A stretch of 14,163 nucleotides of DNA from an uncultured Thomasclavelia sp. (GCA_910588165.1 CAJUOR010000049.1:1-14163), one strand, 5' to 3'. Counted from the stretch's first letter, positions 1-7,057 are shown. Translations and numbers: made by a program. Notes: generated by a model not told the origin, from the sequence alone.

Positions 1-69
1 GGCGTTAACTAATGTTAAAATAACGATAAGGGCTAATTGTAGTGACAAAGCCTCAGGGTCTTCAAACAT
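1..69 (-). CDS. CNNM/CorC-type (hemolysin-like) membrane protein, N-terminal fragment
   Basis: The gene runs leftward off the window edge, so only the first 23 codons are visible. They read MFEDPEALSLQLALIVILTL and then VNA: a short acidic start leading into a hydrophobic helix. A strong ribosome binding site (AAAGGAGAG) lies 6 bases before the ATG on the minus strand. The pattern of a short acidic leader, a first membrane helix and 'LVNA' resembles the start of CNNM-transporter/CBS/CorC-HlyC proteins, which are polytopic membrane proteins linked to divalent cation export or homeostasis. The ORF start is well supported. The family is inferred from very few residues, and another polytopic membrane protein is possible. 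Confidence 0.55.
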   Translation of the reverse strand, partial: MFEDPEALSLQLALIVILTLVNA

Positions 70-90
70 AAATGTCTCTCCTTTTATAAA

Positions 91-99
91 ATCTTATCA
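91..99 (-). promoter_or_regulatory. Possible extended -10 promoter for the leftward membrane-protein gene
   Basis: On the minus strand the bases read TGATAAGAT: a TG extension, one base, then TAAGAT. The position would start the transcript about 15 bases before the ATG at 69. No good -35 is visible at the right distance. Confidence 0.3.
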
Positions 100-156
100 T
101 GTTTCATTTTTTTAAATAAACACAGTTGTGATGTCCTCATAGATATAAATGAGAAA

Positions 157-181
157 AGTTAAAAAGATATTCTTTTTAATT
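157..181. repeat. AT-rich inverted repeat in the 70-380 intergenic region
   Basis: Ten-base arms (157-166 AGTTAAAAAG and 172-181 CTTTTTAATT) flank a 5-base loop, with one G-T pair and no mismatch. The gene-free stretch 70-380 otherwise holds only the divergent promoters of the two flanking genes. The repeat is too AT-rich for a strong terminator and has no T-run. It could be an operator-like site or chance in AT-rich DNA. Confidence 0.35.
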
Positions 182-326
182 GTTAAATTTTGCGAAGAAT
201 ATCGGTAATATGAAAAGGATGTTATCTAGTTGGAAACTTAAGCTATTATATATTTCATAAGATATATTTTTGTGTTAACCAAACAGTATTGCCTTTATAT
301 TTTTGTAAATTCTTCATAAAGAGTGA

Positions 327-355
327 TGTACAATTGTCGAATTTTTGGTTATAAT
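327..355 (+). promoter_or_regulatory. Promoter of the PfkB-family kinase gene
   Basis: A perfect -10 TATAAT (350-355) lies 17 bases after TGTACA (327-332), which matches the -35 consensus at four of six positions. Transcription would begin near 361-363, just before the ribosome binding site at 371-376. Confidence 0.6.
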
Positions 356-380
356 GGAGATGCTGAAAGAAGGGGAAGAT

Positions 381-1316
381 ATGGGAATTGTGGTGATTGG
401 TTCAGTCTTTGTTGATATTAAGGGGTTTCCGTATGATAAATACATACCCGATGGCAGAAATTCGGGATTTATGAAATACATACATGGCGGTGTTTGCAGA
501 AACGTAGCGGAAGATATTGCCAATGTGGAATTAAGACCGACATTTGTATCAATTGTAGATGATTCGGCTTTAGGCGAAGATGTTGTAAGAAAATTAGAAA
601 ATCATAAAGTGAATACGGACTATATTCAAAAAATCCCGTCAGGTATGGGAACTTGGTTAGCTGTTTTTGATGAAAAAGGCGATTTAGCGGGTTCTATTTC
701 CCAAAGACCAAACTTGTTGCCTATTTTGGATTTGCTAGAGGAAAAAGGCGATGAGATTTTCAAAGATTGTGATGCGATTGTGCTAGAGGCAGACATTGAT
801 CGTGAAACAGTTAAAAAGGTTTTTGAATTCGCTAAAAAATATGATAAGAAAATTTTTGCGGTTATTTCAAATATGGCAATTGCCGTTGAGAAAAGAGATT
901 TCTTGAAGCAATTTGATTGTTTAGTATGCAATGAGATTGAAGCCGGACAATTTTTTGTGGAGGATTATTCAAAAAAACAACCTAAGGAATTAGTTGAGAT
1001 AATTAAAGAAAAAGTTGTGACTAGTAAAATGAAATCCATGGTCGTTACTATGGGGGGCAAGGGCAGTGTTTATGCGGATAGTCAAGGTCATGCCGGTATT
1101 TGCCCTGCTAAAAAGGTTCGCGTTAAAGATACGACCGGTGCCGGAGATGCTTTTTGTGCCGGTTTGTGCATAGGCTTAACTTATGGTAAAACTTTAGAAG
1201 AGGCTTGCCAGATTGGTACCAAATTAGCGGCAAGCGTCGTTACTTCTTCTGATAATGTCTGTCCTAGATTTTTACCTAAAGAATTTGGGATTGATATTGA
1301 CAGTAATCATATCTAA
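381..1316 (+). CDS. PfkB/ribokinase-family kinase, possibly nucleoside or pseudouridine kinase-like
   Basis: A 311-residue small-molecule kinase of the PfkB family, expected to move phosphate from ATP to a sugar or nucleoside in the cytosol. The N-terminal glycine motif GGVCRN is at residues 36-41, the NEIE metal/phosphate motif at 184-187 and PfkB signature 2, DTTGAGDAFCAG, at 250-261, with D256 as the expected catalytic base. GGVxRNVAE resembles the PsuK (pseudouridine kinase) subgroup, but the substrate cannot be fixed from sequence and no pseudouridine glycosidase is adjacent. I chose the ATG at 381: it has AGGGGA 5 bases upstream, whereas the upstream ATG at 345 overlaps the -10 box. The gene stands alone between its own promoter and terminator. 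Confidence 0.85.
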   Translation: MGIVVIGSVFVDIKGFPYDKYIPDGRNSGFMKYIHGGVCRNVAEDIANVELRPTFVSIVDDSALGEDVVRKLENHKVNTDYIQKIPSGMGTWLAVFDEKGDLAGSISQRPNLLPILDLLEEKGDEIFKDCDAIVLEADIDRETVKKVFEFAKKYDKKIFAVISNMAIAVEKRDFLKQFDCLVCNEIEAGQFFVEDYSKKQPKELVEIIKEKVVTSKMKSMVVTMGGKGSVYADSQGHAGICPAKKVRVKDTTGAGDAFCAGLCIGLTYGKTLEEACQIGTKLAASVVTSSDNVCPRFLPKEFGIDIDSNHI

Positions 1317-1376
1317 AAGTTATTGATAACTTCAATAGCATCATTTAATAAAATATAACTTAAGAGTAGTTTAGAG

Positions 1377-1422
1377 CGGTGATGTTAAGATCATTTTAAA
1401 TCTTAAAATCACCGTTATTGTT
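1377..1422 (+). terminator. Terminator-like hairpin after the PfkB kinase gene
   Basis: Arms 1377-1391 and 1400-1414 form a 15-bp stem with one mismatch and an 8-base loop, followed by TTATTGTT. The tail is short of T, so termination may be partial. It lies about 60 bases after the kinase stop codon. Confidence 0.55.
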
Positions 1423-1474
1423 AAACAAAAGGTTAGCTAAAAAGAATTGAGATGAAATTTCAGTTTAAAAAGAC

Positions 1475-1505
1475 TTGACTTGAAGTTAACTCTAAGTTGT
1501 ATGCT
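1475..1505 (+). promoter_or_regulatory. MerR-type promoter with operator in a 19-bp spacer
   Basis: TTGACT (-35, 1475-1480) and TATGCT (-10, 1500-1505) are separated by 19 bases, the overlong spacing typical of MerR-family targets. Between and overlapping them is an inverted repeat, ACTTGAAGTT (1478-1487) and AACTCTAAGT (1488-1497), with 8 of 10 positions symmetric. The site sits directly upstream of the MerR gene, so the regulator very likely controls its own transcription by distorting the DNA at this spacer. Confidence 0.8.
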
Positions 1506-1525
1506 TATAGTAAAGGGGGATTATG

Positions 1526-1885
1526 ATGAAAATTGCGGAAGTAAGTCAGAAATATAATATATCAGCTGATACATTAAGATATTATGAAAGGATTGGCTTA
1601 ATCGTTCAGGTGCCTAGAAATAAAAGTGGGGTACGCGATTATTCTCAAGAAAATTTAAACCGTATAGAATTTATTAAATGTATGCGAAGTGCGGGACTAT
1701 CCATCGAGTCGTTACAAGTTTATTTTAAATTGTATAGTGAGGGCGACAGTACAATTCAAGAAAGATGTGATTTATTGCTTGAGGAAAGAAAAAAGTTAGA
1801 AATGCGAATGCAGGAAATTCAAACATCATTGGATATCTTGAACCGTAAAATTAGCTTATATGAGGGAAAAGGACGTAAAGCGTGA
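1526..1885 (+). CDS. MerR-family transcriptional regulator, AdhR/NmlR-like
   Basis: A 119-residue regulator. Residues 1-70 are a winged helix-turn-helix DNA-binding domain opening MKIAEVSQKYNISADTLRYY, the classic MerR start. Residues 75-112 are charged and heptad-like, as in the MerR dimerisation coiled coil. There is no C-terminal metal-binding cysteine pair. A single cysteine at residue 52 (FIKCMRSAGLSI) lies where AdhR and NmlR carry the cysteine linked to aldehyde or electrophile sensing, so a reactive-carbonyl response is plausible but inferred. The ATG at 1526 has GGGGG 6 bases before it; the ATG one codon earlier (1523) is too close. No dehydrogenase or reductase target gene follows; the next genes are convergent. 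Confidence 0.85.
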   Translation: MKIAEVSQKYNISADTLRYYERIGLIVQVPRNKSGVRDYSQENLNRIEFIKCMRSAGLSIESLQVYFKLYSEGDSTIQERCDLLLEERKKLEMRMQEIQTSLDILNRKISLYEGKGRKA

Positions 1886-2027
1886 AAAAAGAACATAGGC
1901 GCAAATTAGTTTTAAGGTCAGTGTGTGTATTGTGAATATTGTATAAGAAGAATAGATAATGGCTTAGTTAATAAATGCTATGATTTGTCAACCATGCAAA
2001 AGTTGTTTTGGAAAAATAAGCAAAATA

Positions 2028-2073
2028 AAAGTTATCAATGGAAAGAGTTCCAATGATAACTTTTTTTATTTTT
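2028..2073. terminator. Bidirectional terminator between the MerR gene and the peptidase gene
   Basis: Arms 2028-2041 and 2050-2063 pair over 14 positions with one mismatch and an 8-base loop. On the plus strand a T-run (2061-2073) follows. On the minus strand the A-rich left flank gives TTTTATTTTG, so the hairpin can also end the leftward peptidase transcript, whose stop is at 2074. Confidence 0.8.
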
Positions 2074-3114
2074 CTATTGATTTGTTAAGTACAAGTATAA
2101 TAACTTCATACTGCTGTCAACTGCTTCATAGTGGGTTCTTTCATAGCCATGGCTTGCAAAGACGCCGGATCCGATTAAAGCGGCACGAATATCGTGTCCG
2201 GCACGTAAAGAAGCAGAGGCATCAGATCCATACATTGGATAAATATCAACAGCGTAGTTGAGGCTATTATCTTTAGCTAGGTTGATTAACTTAGTTGTCA
2301 TATCGTAGTTGTAAGGTCCGCTTGAATCTTTAGCACAAATAGAAACATCATATTCTGTACAATTCAAATCTAAACCGATGCAACCCATATCAATACATAA
2401 TAATTCTTCAATATCACTAGGGATATAAGACATACCGTGTCCTACTTCTTCAAACGTAGACATCATAAACTTAACATTATACGTAGGTGTAATGTTATGC
2501 TCAACCATATATTGAATGACACCTAAAATGATAGCTACACTCAACTTATCATCTAAGAAGCGGGATTTGATAAAGCCGTTTTCAGTAATAATGGTTTTAG
2601 ATGTATAGCAAATATAATCACCGGCTTGAATACCTAAAGCTTCCACATCTTTTTTAGTTTTAACTTTTTCATCTAAGATGACTTCCATGTTTTCGTCGTT
2701 ACGAGCTTTACTTGTTGCATCGGGATAAACGTGAGCAGCAGGACTAGTTGAGAAAATTGTGCCGTCATAAATGCGACCATCTCTTGTATAAACCTTACAA
2801 ATTTCACTATCTAAAGTTGGCATGATTGGACCGCCGACCTTTGTAATCGCTAAATGACCGTTAGCTTTAATTGAACGAACCATCAAGCCTAAAGTATCGA
2901 CATGGGCACAAACGCCGACAGTTTTTGATGGATCTTTTCCTTCCATAAAAATAATACCATTGCCTTTTCTTGTCCAAGTGAATGGCAAGTTAAATTGCTT
3001 AGCTACTTTTTCTACATAAGCGACAGCATTTTTAGTAAAACCACTAGGACTGTCAATAGCCATAATTTCTTTAATTGTTTGGTAAACAAATGCTTGATCA
3101 AATTTGATTTCCAT
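2074..3114 (-). CDS. M42-family zinc metallopeptidase
   Basis: A 346-residue member of peptidase family M42 (aminopeptidase/endoglucanase-like dinuclear metal enzymes), expected to trim peptides in the cytosol. Expected metal and catalytic residues are visible: H71 in AHVDTLG, D188 in RFLDDK, the E222-E223 pair in STFEEVGHG, D242 in CIDMG and H328 in ERTHYEA. HVDTLG in place of the commoner HMDEIG places it in the HxDTLG branch of M42. The length is normal. The start ATG (3114-3112) shares bases with the stop of the upstream ttcA-like gene (TAATG), with AGAAGGA about 7 bases before it, so the pair is probably translationally coupled. An alternative in-frame ATG at 3147 lies inside ttcA and is unlikely. 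Confidence 0.88.
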   Translation of the reverse strand: MEIKFDQAFVYQTIKEIMAIDSPSGFTKNAVAYVEKVAKQFNLPFTWTRKGNGIIFMEGKDPSKTVGVCAHVDTLGLMVRSIKANGHLAITKVGGPIMPTLDSEICKVYTRDGRIYDGTIFSTSPAAHVYPDATSKARNDENMEVILDEKVKTKKDVEALGIQAGDYICYTSKTIITENGFIKSRFLDDKLSVAIILGVIQYMVEHNITPTYNVKFMMSTFEEVGHGMSYIPSDIEELLCIDMGCIGLDLNCTEYDVSICAKDSSGPYNYDMTTKLINLAKDNSLNYAVDIYPMYGSDASASLRAGHDIRAALIGSGVFASHGYERTHYEAVDSSMKLLYLYLTNQ

Positions 3115-3860
3115 TATTTTTCCTTCTTTCTTGGTGTTTTTTTCCATAGGGCAAGCTGTTCTTGATTTGACAACATACCTTGAAAATTGTTTTTAGCCTG
3201 AGGATAACGATGATAAACTTGGCTTAAAAGCTGTTTCATGGTTTCTCGCTCAGTCTTTTTGTCAACCGGACAAGTCGAATGCACCACAGGGATACTAGCC
3301 TCTTTGCAAGCTTTTGTGATGTCTGCTTCATAAGCGTAAATCAAAGGGCGAATGAAATGGGTATCAGTTCTATCCATATACATTTTAGGGGCAAAAGTAT
3401 TGATTTTACCACCGTAAATCATATTCAGGAAGAGTGTTTCGACAGCATCGTCGCTATGATGGGCGAAAGCGACTTTCGTACAGTTATACTTTTTAGAGGC
3501 TTCGATTACCGCTGCTTTTTTGAACTTTGAACATAGTGAGCATTGAATTTTACCTTCTTTGTTAGGGTTGAGTTTTAAAATCTCATAAATGTCGCTTGGT
3601 TCATGATAGCAGGTAATTCCTTTAGCTTGCATAAAGGCGTCCATCTCACTAAAATCCATATTGCCAAATCCCATTTCAATATGAACGCCAATAACTTCAA
3701 AAGAAACGTCGGCAAACTTCTGATAAATAGATAAGGCATACAGTAAAAGAACGGAGTCTTTACCTCCTGAAACACCTACACAAATTTTATCTCCGTTTTG
3801 AATCATGTCGAAATCGTTGTCAGCCTTACGGATACAACCTAAAACTTTTTTCATTGTCAT
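3114..3860 (-). CDS. ttcA: TtcA-family tRNA 2-thiocytidine synthetase-like protein
   Basis: A 248-residue PP-loop ATPase. The ATP-pyrophosphatase loop SGGKDS is at residues 31-36. The cysteines expected to hold the Fe-S cluster are C107 and C110 (CSLC) and C197 (STCPVD), with HHSDDAVET at 134-142 as a further conserved block. The family adenylates cytidine 32 of certain tRNAs and then adds sulfur. Some Bacillota members of this group have uncharacterised substrates, so the exact base modified is inferred. The start is the ATG at 3860, with GGTGAT 8 bases upstream; a second ATG two codons later is possible. It is the first gene of a leftward pair with the M42 peptidase. Confidence 0.82.
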   Translation of the reverse strand: MTMKKVLGCIRKADNDFDMIQNGDKICVGVSGGKDSVLLLYALSIYQKFADVSFEVIGVHIEMGFGNMDFSEMDAFMQAKGITCYHEPSDIYEILKLNPNKEGKIQCSLCSKFKKAAVIEASKKYNCTKVAFAHHSDDAVETLFLNMIYGGKINTFAPKMYMDRTDTHFIRPLIYAYEADITKACKEASIPVVHSTCPVDKKTERETMKQLLSQVYHRYPQAKNNFQGMLSNQEQLALWKKTPRKKEK

Positions 3861-3877
3861 GTTTTATCACCAAACCC

Positions 3878-3906
3878 ATTTTACACTTTTTTTATGTTAG
3901 ATACAA
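3878..3906 (-). promoter_or_regulatory. Promoter of the ttcA-peptidase pair
   Basis: On the minus strand TTGTAT (3906-3901) and TAAAAT (3883-3878) are 17 bases apart. The -10 is good and the -35 matches only at TTG. It points leftward, away from truB. Confidence 0.5.
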
Positions 3907-3927
3907 GTAGATTTCATGAGTCAAATA

Positions 3928-3941
3928 TGGTAAACTATACA
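3928..3941 (+). promoter_or_regulatory. Probable extended -10 region for truB-ribF
   Basis: TGGTAAACT (3928-3936) is an extended -10, overlapped by TATACA (3936-3941). No convincing -35 is visible. The ribosome binding site AAGGGGAGAG follows at 3949-3958, before the truB ATG at 3967. Confidence 0.35.
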
Positions 3942-3966
3942 AAGATTAAAGGGGAGAGTAAATGAA

Positions 3967-4813
3967 ATGGACGGCATAATCATTATCAATAAACCTAAAA
4001 ATATGACAAGCCACGATGTTGTGGGACAATTAAGAAAAATTTTAAAGACCAAAAAAGTAGGGCATGCGGGTACTTTGGATCCTTTAGCGACAGGTGTTTT
4101 AGTTCTAGGTGTAGGTAAAGCCACGAAATTATTGCAGTTTTTAAGTGCAGATACCAAAGTTTACCAAGCAACACTAACTTTAGGAAAAAGCGACTACAAC
4201 TTATGATAGTGAAGGCGAAGTGTTAAAAGAAAAGCCTTATTTAGATGATTTGAATGAGCAAGAAATCAAGGCTGTTTTAAAGTCCTTTTTAGGTGACAGT
4301 ATGCAGGTGCCTCCCATTTACTCGGCAATCAAAAAAAATGGCAAGAAGCTTTACGATTATGCCAGAAACAATGAGGAAGTCGAAATTGAAGCACGACCAA
4401 TCCATATTTCCAAGATTGATTTAATTAGCCACGAAAAGCAGAAAATCGTCTTTGAAGTCTGTTGCTCAAAGGGAACTTATATTCGTTCTTTGTGTGTGGA
4501 TATTGCAAAAAAATTAGGCTATCCGGGAATGATGAGCGATTTAGTGCGCTTGCAGTCAGGATGTTTTAAGTTAGAAGAATCCTTGACCTTAGAAGAAGTC
4601 AAGGAAGGACGAAGCGAATTTATCGGCATTGACAAAGCTCTAAAAGATATGCCAAGTTTAGTTATAGAAGATGAAAATATCGTTTATCATGGTAAGAAAA
4701 TCAAAAATGCTTGCGATTGTCAGGTCGCTGTATATAATCAGCAAGGGCATTTATTAGCGGTTTATGAACCAGATGGTAAAGGGTATCTTAAAAGCGTTAG
4801 GGGGTTATGGTAA
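3967..4813 (+). pseudogene. truB: tRNA pseudouridine-55 synthase TruB, interrupted by a one-base frameshift
   Basis: TruB converts uridine 55 of the tRNA T-loop to pseudouridine. The first 73 codons (from 3967) carry the catalytic motif GHAGTLDPLATG with D38. Reading then breaks at an A-run (4185-4189, five A). Dropping one A changes GKSDYNL-stop to GKATTTYDSEGEVL, the normal family sequence, which continues in the new frame to the stop at 4811-4813. The repaired protein would be about 281 residues, slightly short of the usual 300 or so. Neither piece alone should be active: the first has the aspartate but only a small part of the fold. The cause may be a sequencing error in the homopolymer or a true mutation. 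The stop overlaps the ribF start. Confidence 0.88.
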
Positions 4814-5742
4814 TGGAAGTTATTGCAATCGGGGTAAATCATGTATTACCACATATTGAAAGACCTTTAGCTTTAGCTACGGGCTATTTTGATGGCATTC
4901 ATTTAGGACATCAGGCTTTGATTTTGGAAGCTAGACGTTTGGCCCAAGAAAAAAATTATGCTTCTGCTGTTTTATCGTTTAATCCTAATCCGTTGGTTAC
5001 TTTAGGCAAAATGAAGGAAGAAAAATACTTAACAAGTTTAAATGATAGAGCGAAAATCCTTGAAGATTTAGGGATTGATTACTTTTTAATTTTAGATTTT
5101 AATCAGGAAACTGCCAATATGTTACCGGAAGATTTTGTCCAAAAATTTATGATTGATATGCACGTTAAGGAAGTGGTCTGTGGCTTTGATTTCTTTTTCG
5201 GACGTTTTGGGAAAGGTGATGGCAAGTTTTTAAAGCAGTACAGTCAGTATTTTAATGTATCAATTATCGATCAGGTAGCAGAAGCTAATCAGAAAATCAG
5301 TTCCACCTACATCATTCAACTATTACAAAACGGAGATGTTCAAAAAGCTAATCACCTTTTAACTCGACCTTATCATGTCCAAGGTAAAGTAATTGCGGGC
5401 AAACAAAGAGGACGTTTATTAGGTTTTCCGACAGCCAACATAGCTTACGGTGCTTATTATTTGCCTAGGTTTGGCGTATATGGGGTTAGAGTTAAATTAC
5501 ATCATCAAATGTATGAGGGGATGTGTAATATCGGTTTAAATCCAACCTTTAATGATTTAAAGCGTCCGTCGATAGAAGTTTATATTTTTGACTTTAAACA
5601 AGAAATTTATGATGAAACCATAGATATATATTTCTATTGCTTTACGCGCAAAGAGCAACCCTTTGCCTCTTTTCAAGTTTTAAAAGAACAGCTGATTCAA
5701 GATGAAAAAGAAATTAGAAATTATTTTAGACAAGAAAATTAA
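4813..5742 (+). CDS. ribF: Bifunctional riboflavin kinase/FMN adenylyltransferase
   Basis: A 309-residue enzyme making FMN and then FAD from riboflavin. The N-terminal nucleotidyltransferase domain has GYFDGIHLGH at 24-33. The C-terminal riboflavin kinase domain (about 185-309) has GFPTAN at 204-209 and the glutamate of SIEVYIFDF at 255. The kinase half looks intact. In the N-terminal domain, the SSTxIR motif reads ISSTYII at 162-168, so the usual arginine is isoleucine; FAD synthesis may be weakened. The ATG at 4813 overlaps the truB stop (TAATG) and has AGGGGG 8 bases before it, better placed than for the ATG at 4807. No FMN riboswitch is visible, and expression is probably coupled to truB. 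Confidence 0.93.
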   Translation: MEVIAIGVNHVLPHIERPLALATGYFDGIHLGHQALILEARRLAQEKNYASAVLSFNPNPLVTLGKMKEEKYLTSLNDRAKILEDLGIDYFLILDFNQETANMLPEDFVQKFMIDMHVKEVVCGFDFFFGRFGKGDGKFLKQYSQYFNVSIIDQVAEANQKISSTYIIQLLQNGDVQKANHLLTRPYHVQGKVIAGKQRGRLLGFPTANIAYGAYYLPRFGVYGVRVKLHHQMYEGMCNIGLNPTFNDLKRPSIEVYIFDFKQEIYDETIDIYFYCFTRKEQPFASFQVLKEQLIQDEKEIRNYFRQEN

Positions 5743-5761
5743 GTAAATGATGATTTGATAG

Positions 5762-5793
5762 ATGCAAAGTCTTAGCACTTTGCATTTTTATTT
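5762..5793 (+). terminator. Terminator after truB-ribF
   Basis: A perfect 9-bp stem (ATGCAAAGT 5762-5770, ACTTTGCAT 5777-5785) with a 6-base loop is followed by TTTTTATTT. It is 19 bases after the ribF stop. Confidence 0.85.
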
Positions 5794-5826
5794 GTGATTT
5801 GTCCATAATGCATGAAGGTGATGTCA

Positions 5827-6663
5827 ATGAAATGGTTATGTATTGTGGCTAGTTTAATTTGGGGAAGTAATGTCGTTTTAGTTAAAGCGTTATTAAATCA
5901 AGTTTCACCTTTTTTAATGGCTTTTTGGCGTGTGCTGTTTTCGGCCGGTGTTGCTTTTGGTATCGCAAAATTAAAAAAACAATCTTTATCTATAGAAAAA
6001 GAGCAAATCATTCCTTTAATTATCTTAGGTTTATTTAATGTTGCCTTAAACTTTTCCCTTTCCTTTATCGGTATGCGTATACTTGAGGGAACAACAACGG
6101 CCTTGTTTAATGCTTTAAGTCCGGTGTTTGTGAGTGGGCTGCTATTCGTGTTCTATCATCAAAGACCATCGTTTGAAAATGTCATAGGAATAGTTTTAAC
6201 ACTGTTAGGGGTTTATTGTGCCTTGCATTTTCAACTTTCACAATTAAACCGAGGGCATTGGCTTTTGGCGGCTTCAATATTGTGTTATGCCGGCTCATTT
6301 CTCTACGCTCAAAAGATTATCATCACTCCTATCGTTAAAACTTTTTATGCCTTGCTTTTGGGAAGCTTTATGTTACTTGGTGTTAATGTTTATCAGGGAA
6401 GTTTAGGTTTTCTTGACTTTAATATGGGACAATGGCTTTTGTTTTTAGGTATATCGGTATTAGGCTTTGCCTTTATTCAATGGATTTACTTTGAGGCAAG
6501 TGAGAAAATGAGTATGTCTAAGGTAAGCTTTTATATGAATTTAAACCCGATTTTTACCTATATCGGCGCATTGCTTTTTTTACATGAACCATTGGATTTC
6601 TATCAATTAGGTGGGATTATTTTGATTTTGGCAGGTTTATTGATTTCAAGAAATAAAACCTAA
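5827..6663 (+). CDS. EamA/DMT-superfamily transporter
   Basis: A 278-residue integral membrane protein with about ten hydrophobic helices arranged as two EamA repeats (roughly residues 1-136 and 146-276). It opens MKWLCIVASLIWGSNVVLVK, the usual start of drug/metabolite transporters, and the second repeat ends with LNPIFTYIGALLFLHEPL, the conserved block before the last helix. Such proteins export metabolites, amino acids or drugs; the substrate cannot be told from sequence. The ATG at 5827 has GAAGGTG 6 bases upstream; ATGs at 5812 and 5821 are before or against that site. No convincing promoter lies between the preceding terminator and this gene, so it may depend on read-through. No terminator separates it from rpsO. 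Confidence 0.85.
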   Translation: MKWLCIVASLIWGSNVVLVKALLNQVSPFLMAFWRVLFSAGVAFGIAKLKKQSLSIEKEQIIPLIILGLFNVALNFSLSFIGMRILEGTTTALFNALSPVFVSGLLFVFYHQRPSFENVIGIVLTLLGVYCALHFQLSQLNRGHWLLAASILCYAGSFLYAQKIIITPIVKTFYALLLGSFMLLGVNVYQGSLGFLDFNMGQWLLFLGISVLGFAFIQWIYFEASEKMSMSKVSFYMNLNPIFTYIGALLFLHEPLDFYQLGGIILILAGLLISRNKT

Positions 6664-6670
6664 TATCTCA

Positions 6671-6699
6671 TTGACAAACTCCCTTAAATATGGTAATGT
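6671..6699 (+). promoter_or_regulatory. Promoter of rpsO
   Basis: A perfect -35 TTGACA (6671-6676) lies 17 bases before TAATGT (6694-6699), a weak -10 helped by a TG extension (6691-6692). It starts 7 bases after the transporter stop codon. Confidence 0.65.
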
Positions 6700-6704
6700 T
6701 TATA

Positions 6705-6758
6705 GGCAGCCGTCGCTAGGATTGAGGAATCTCCGTCCTGTTTCTTGGAAACGGCCGT
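6705..6758 (+). promoter_or_regulatory. Structured rpsO leader, likely S15 autoregulatory element
   Basis: The leader can fold into three arms meeting at a junction. GCCG (6709-6712) pairs with CGGC (6752-6755). AGGA/TCCT (6718-6721, 6736-6739) together with GAG/CTC (6724-6726, 6731-6733) forms a second arm. TTTC/GAAA (6741-6744, 6748-6751) forms a third. S15 binds a three-way junction in 16S rRNA, and Bacillota rpsO mRNAs are known to carry leaders that imitate it and repress translation. The ribosome binding site at 6769-6774 is just downstream. The fold was drawn by eye. Confidence 0.6.
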
Positions 6759-6782
6759 GTAAAAGATTAGGAGGAAATGAAA

Positions 6783-7049
6783 ATGTTAACTAAAGAAAGA
6801 AAAGAACAAATTATTAAAGAATTCGGTGTAAGCGAACATGATACAGGTTCTGCACAAGTACAAATCGCTTTATTAACAGCAGACATCAATGAATTAAATG
6901 AACACTTCAAAGTTCATAAAAAAGACCATCATTCACGTCGTGGTTTATTAAAGAAAATCGGGCATCGTCGTAACTTATTAAAATACTTACGTGAAAACGA
7001 TTTAGAAGCTTACCGTGAATTAATCGCTAAATTAGGCTTAAGAGGTTAA
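6783..7049 (+). CDS. rpsO: 30S ribosomal protein S15
   Basis: An 88-residue primary-binding ribosomal protein of the 30S platform that binds the three-way junction of the 16S rRNA central domain. The family blocks are present in order: an N-terminal helix (TKERKEQIIKEF), DTGSAQVQIALLT, the rRNA-contacting HKKDHHSRRGLLKKIGHRRNLL region and the closing YRELIAKLGLRG. The length is exactly that of the family. The ATG at 6783 lies 8 bases after AGGAGG (6769-6774); the ATG at 6777 is only 2 bases from it and is rejected. Promoter, structured leader and terminator make it a single-gene unit. Confidence 0.97.
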   Translation: MLTKERKEQIIKEFGVSEHDTGSAQVQIALLTADINELNEHFKVHKKDHHSRRGLLKKIGHRRNLLKYLRENDLEAYRELIAKLGLRG

Positions 7050-7057
7050 TTTTAATT

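Noticed and set aside
345..380. Upstream start codons for the PfkB kinase
   Set aside because: They overlap or lie right after the -10 box, so they would be at or before the transcript start. The ATG at 381 has the ribosome binding site.
1980..2261. Plus-strand reading frame of 93 codons
   Set aside because: It runs through the bidirectional terminator and the antisense of the M42 peptidase end, has no ribosome binding site and shows no recognisable domain.
4181..4206. Programmed frameshift in truB
   Set aside because: A-AAA-AAG favours a -1 slip, but a +1 change is needed. A five-A run is short for transcriptional slippage, and TruB is not known to use recoding. A simple indel is likelier.
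5743..5826. Promoter for the EamA transporter (CATAAT at 5804-5809)
   Set aside because: The matching -35 would be inside the terminator stem, and transcription would start within the ribosome binding site.
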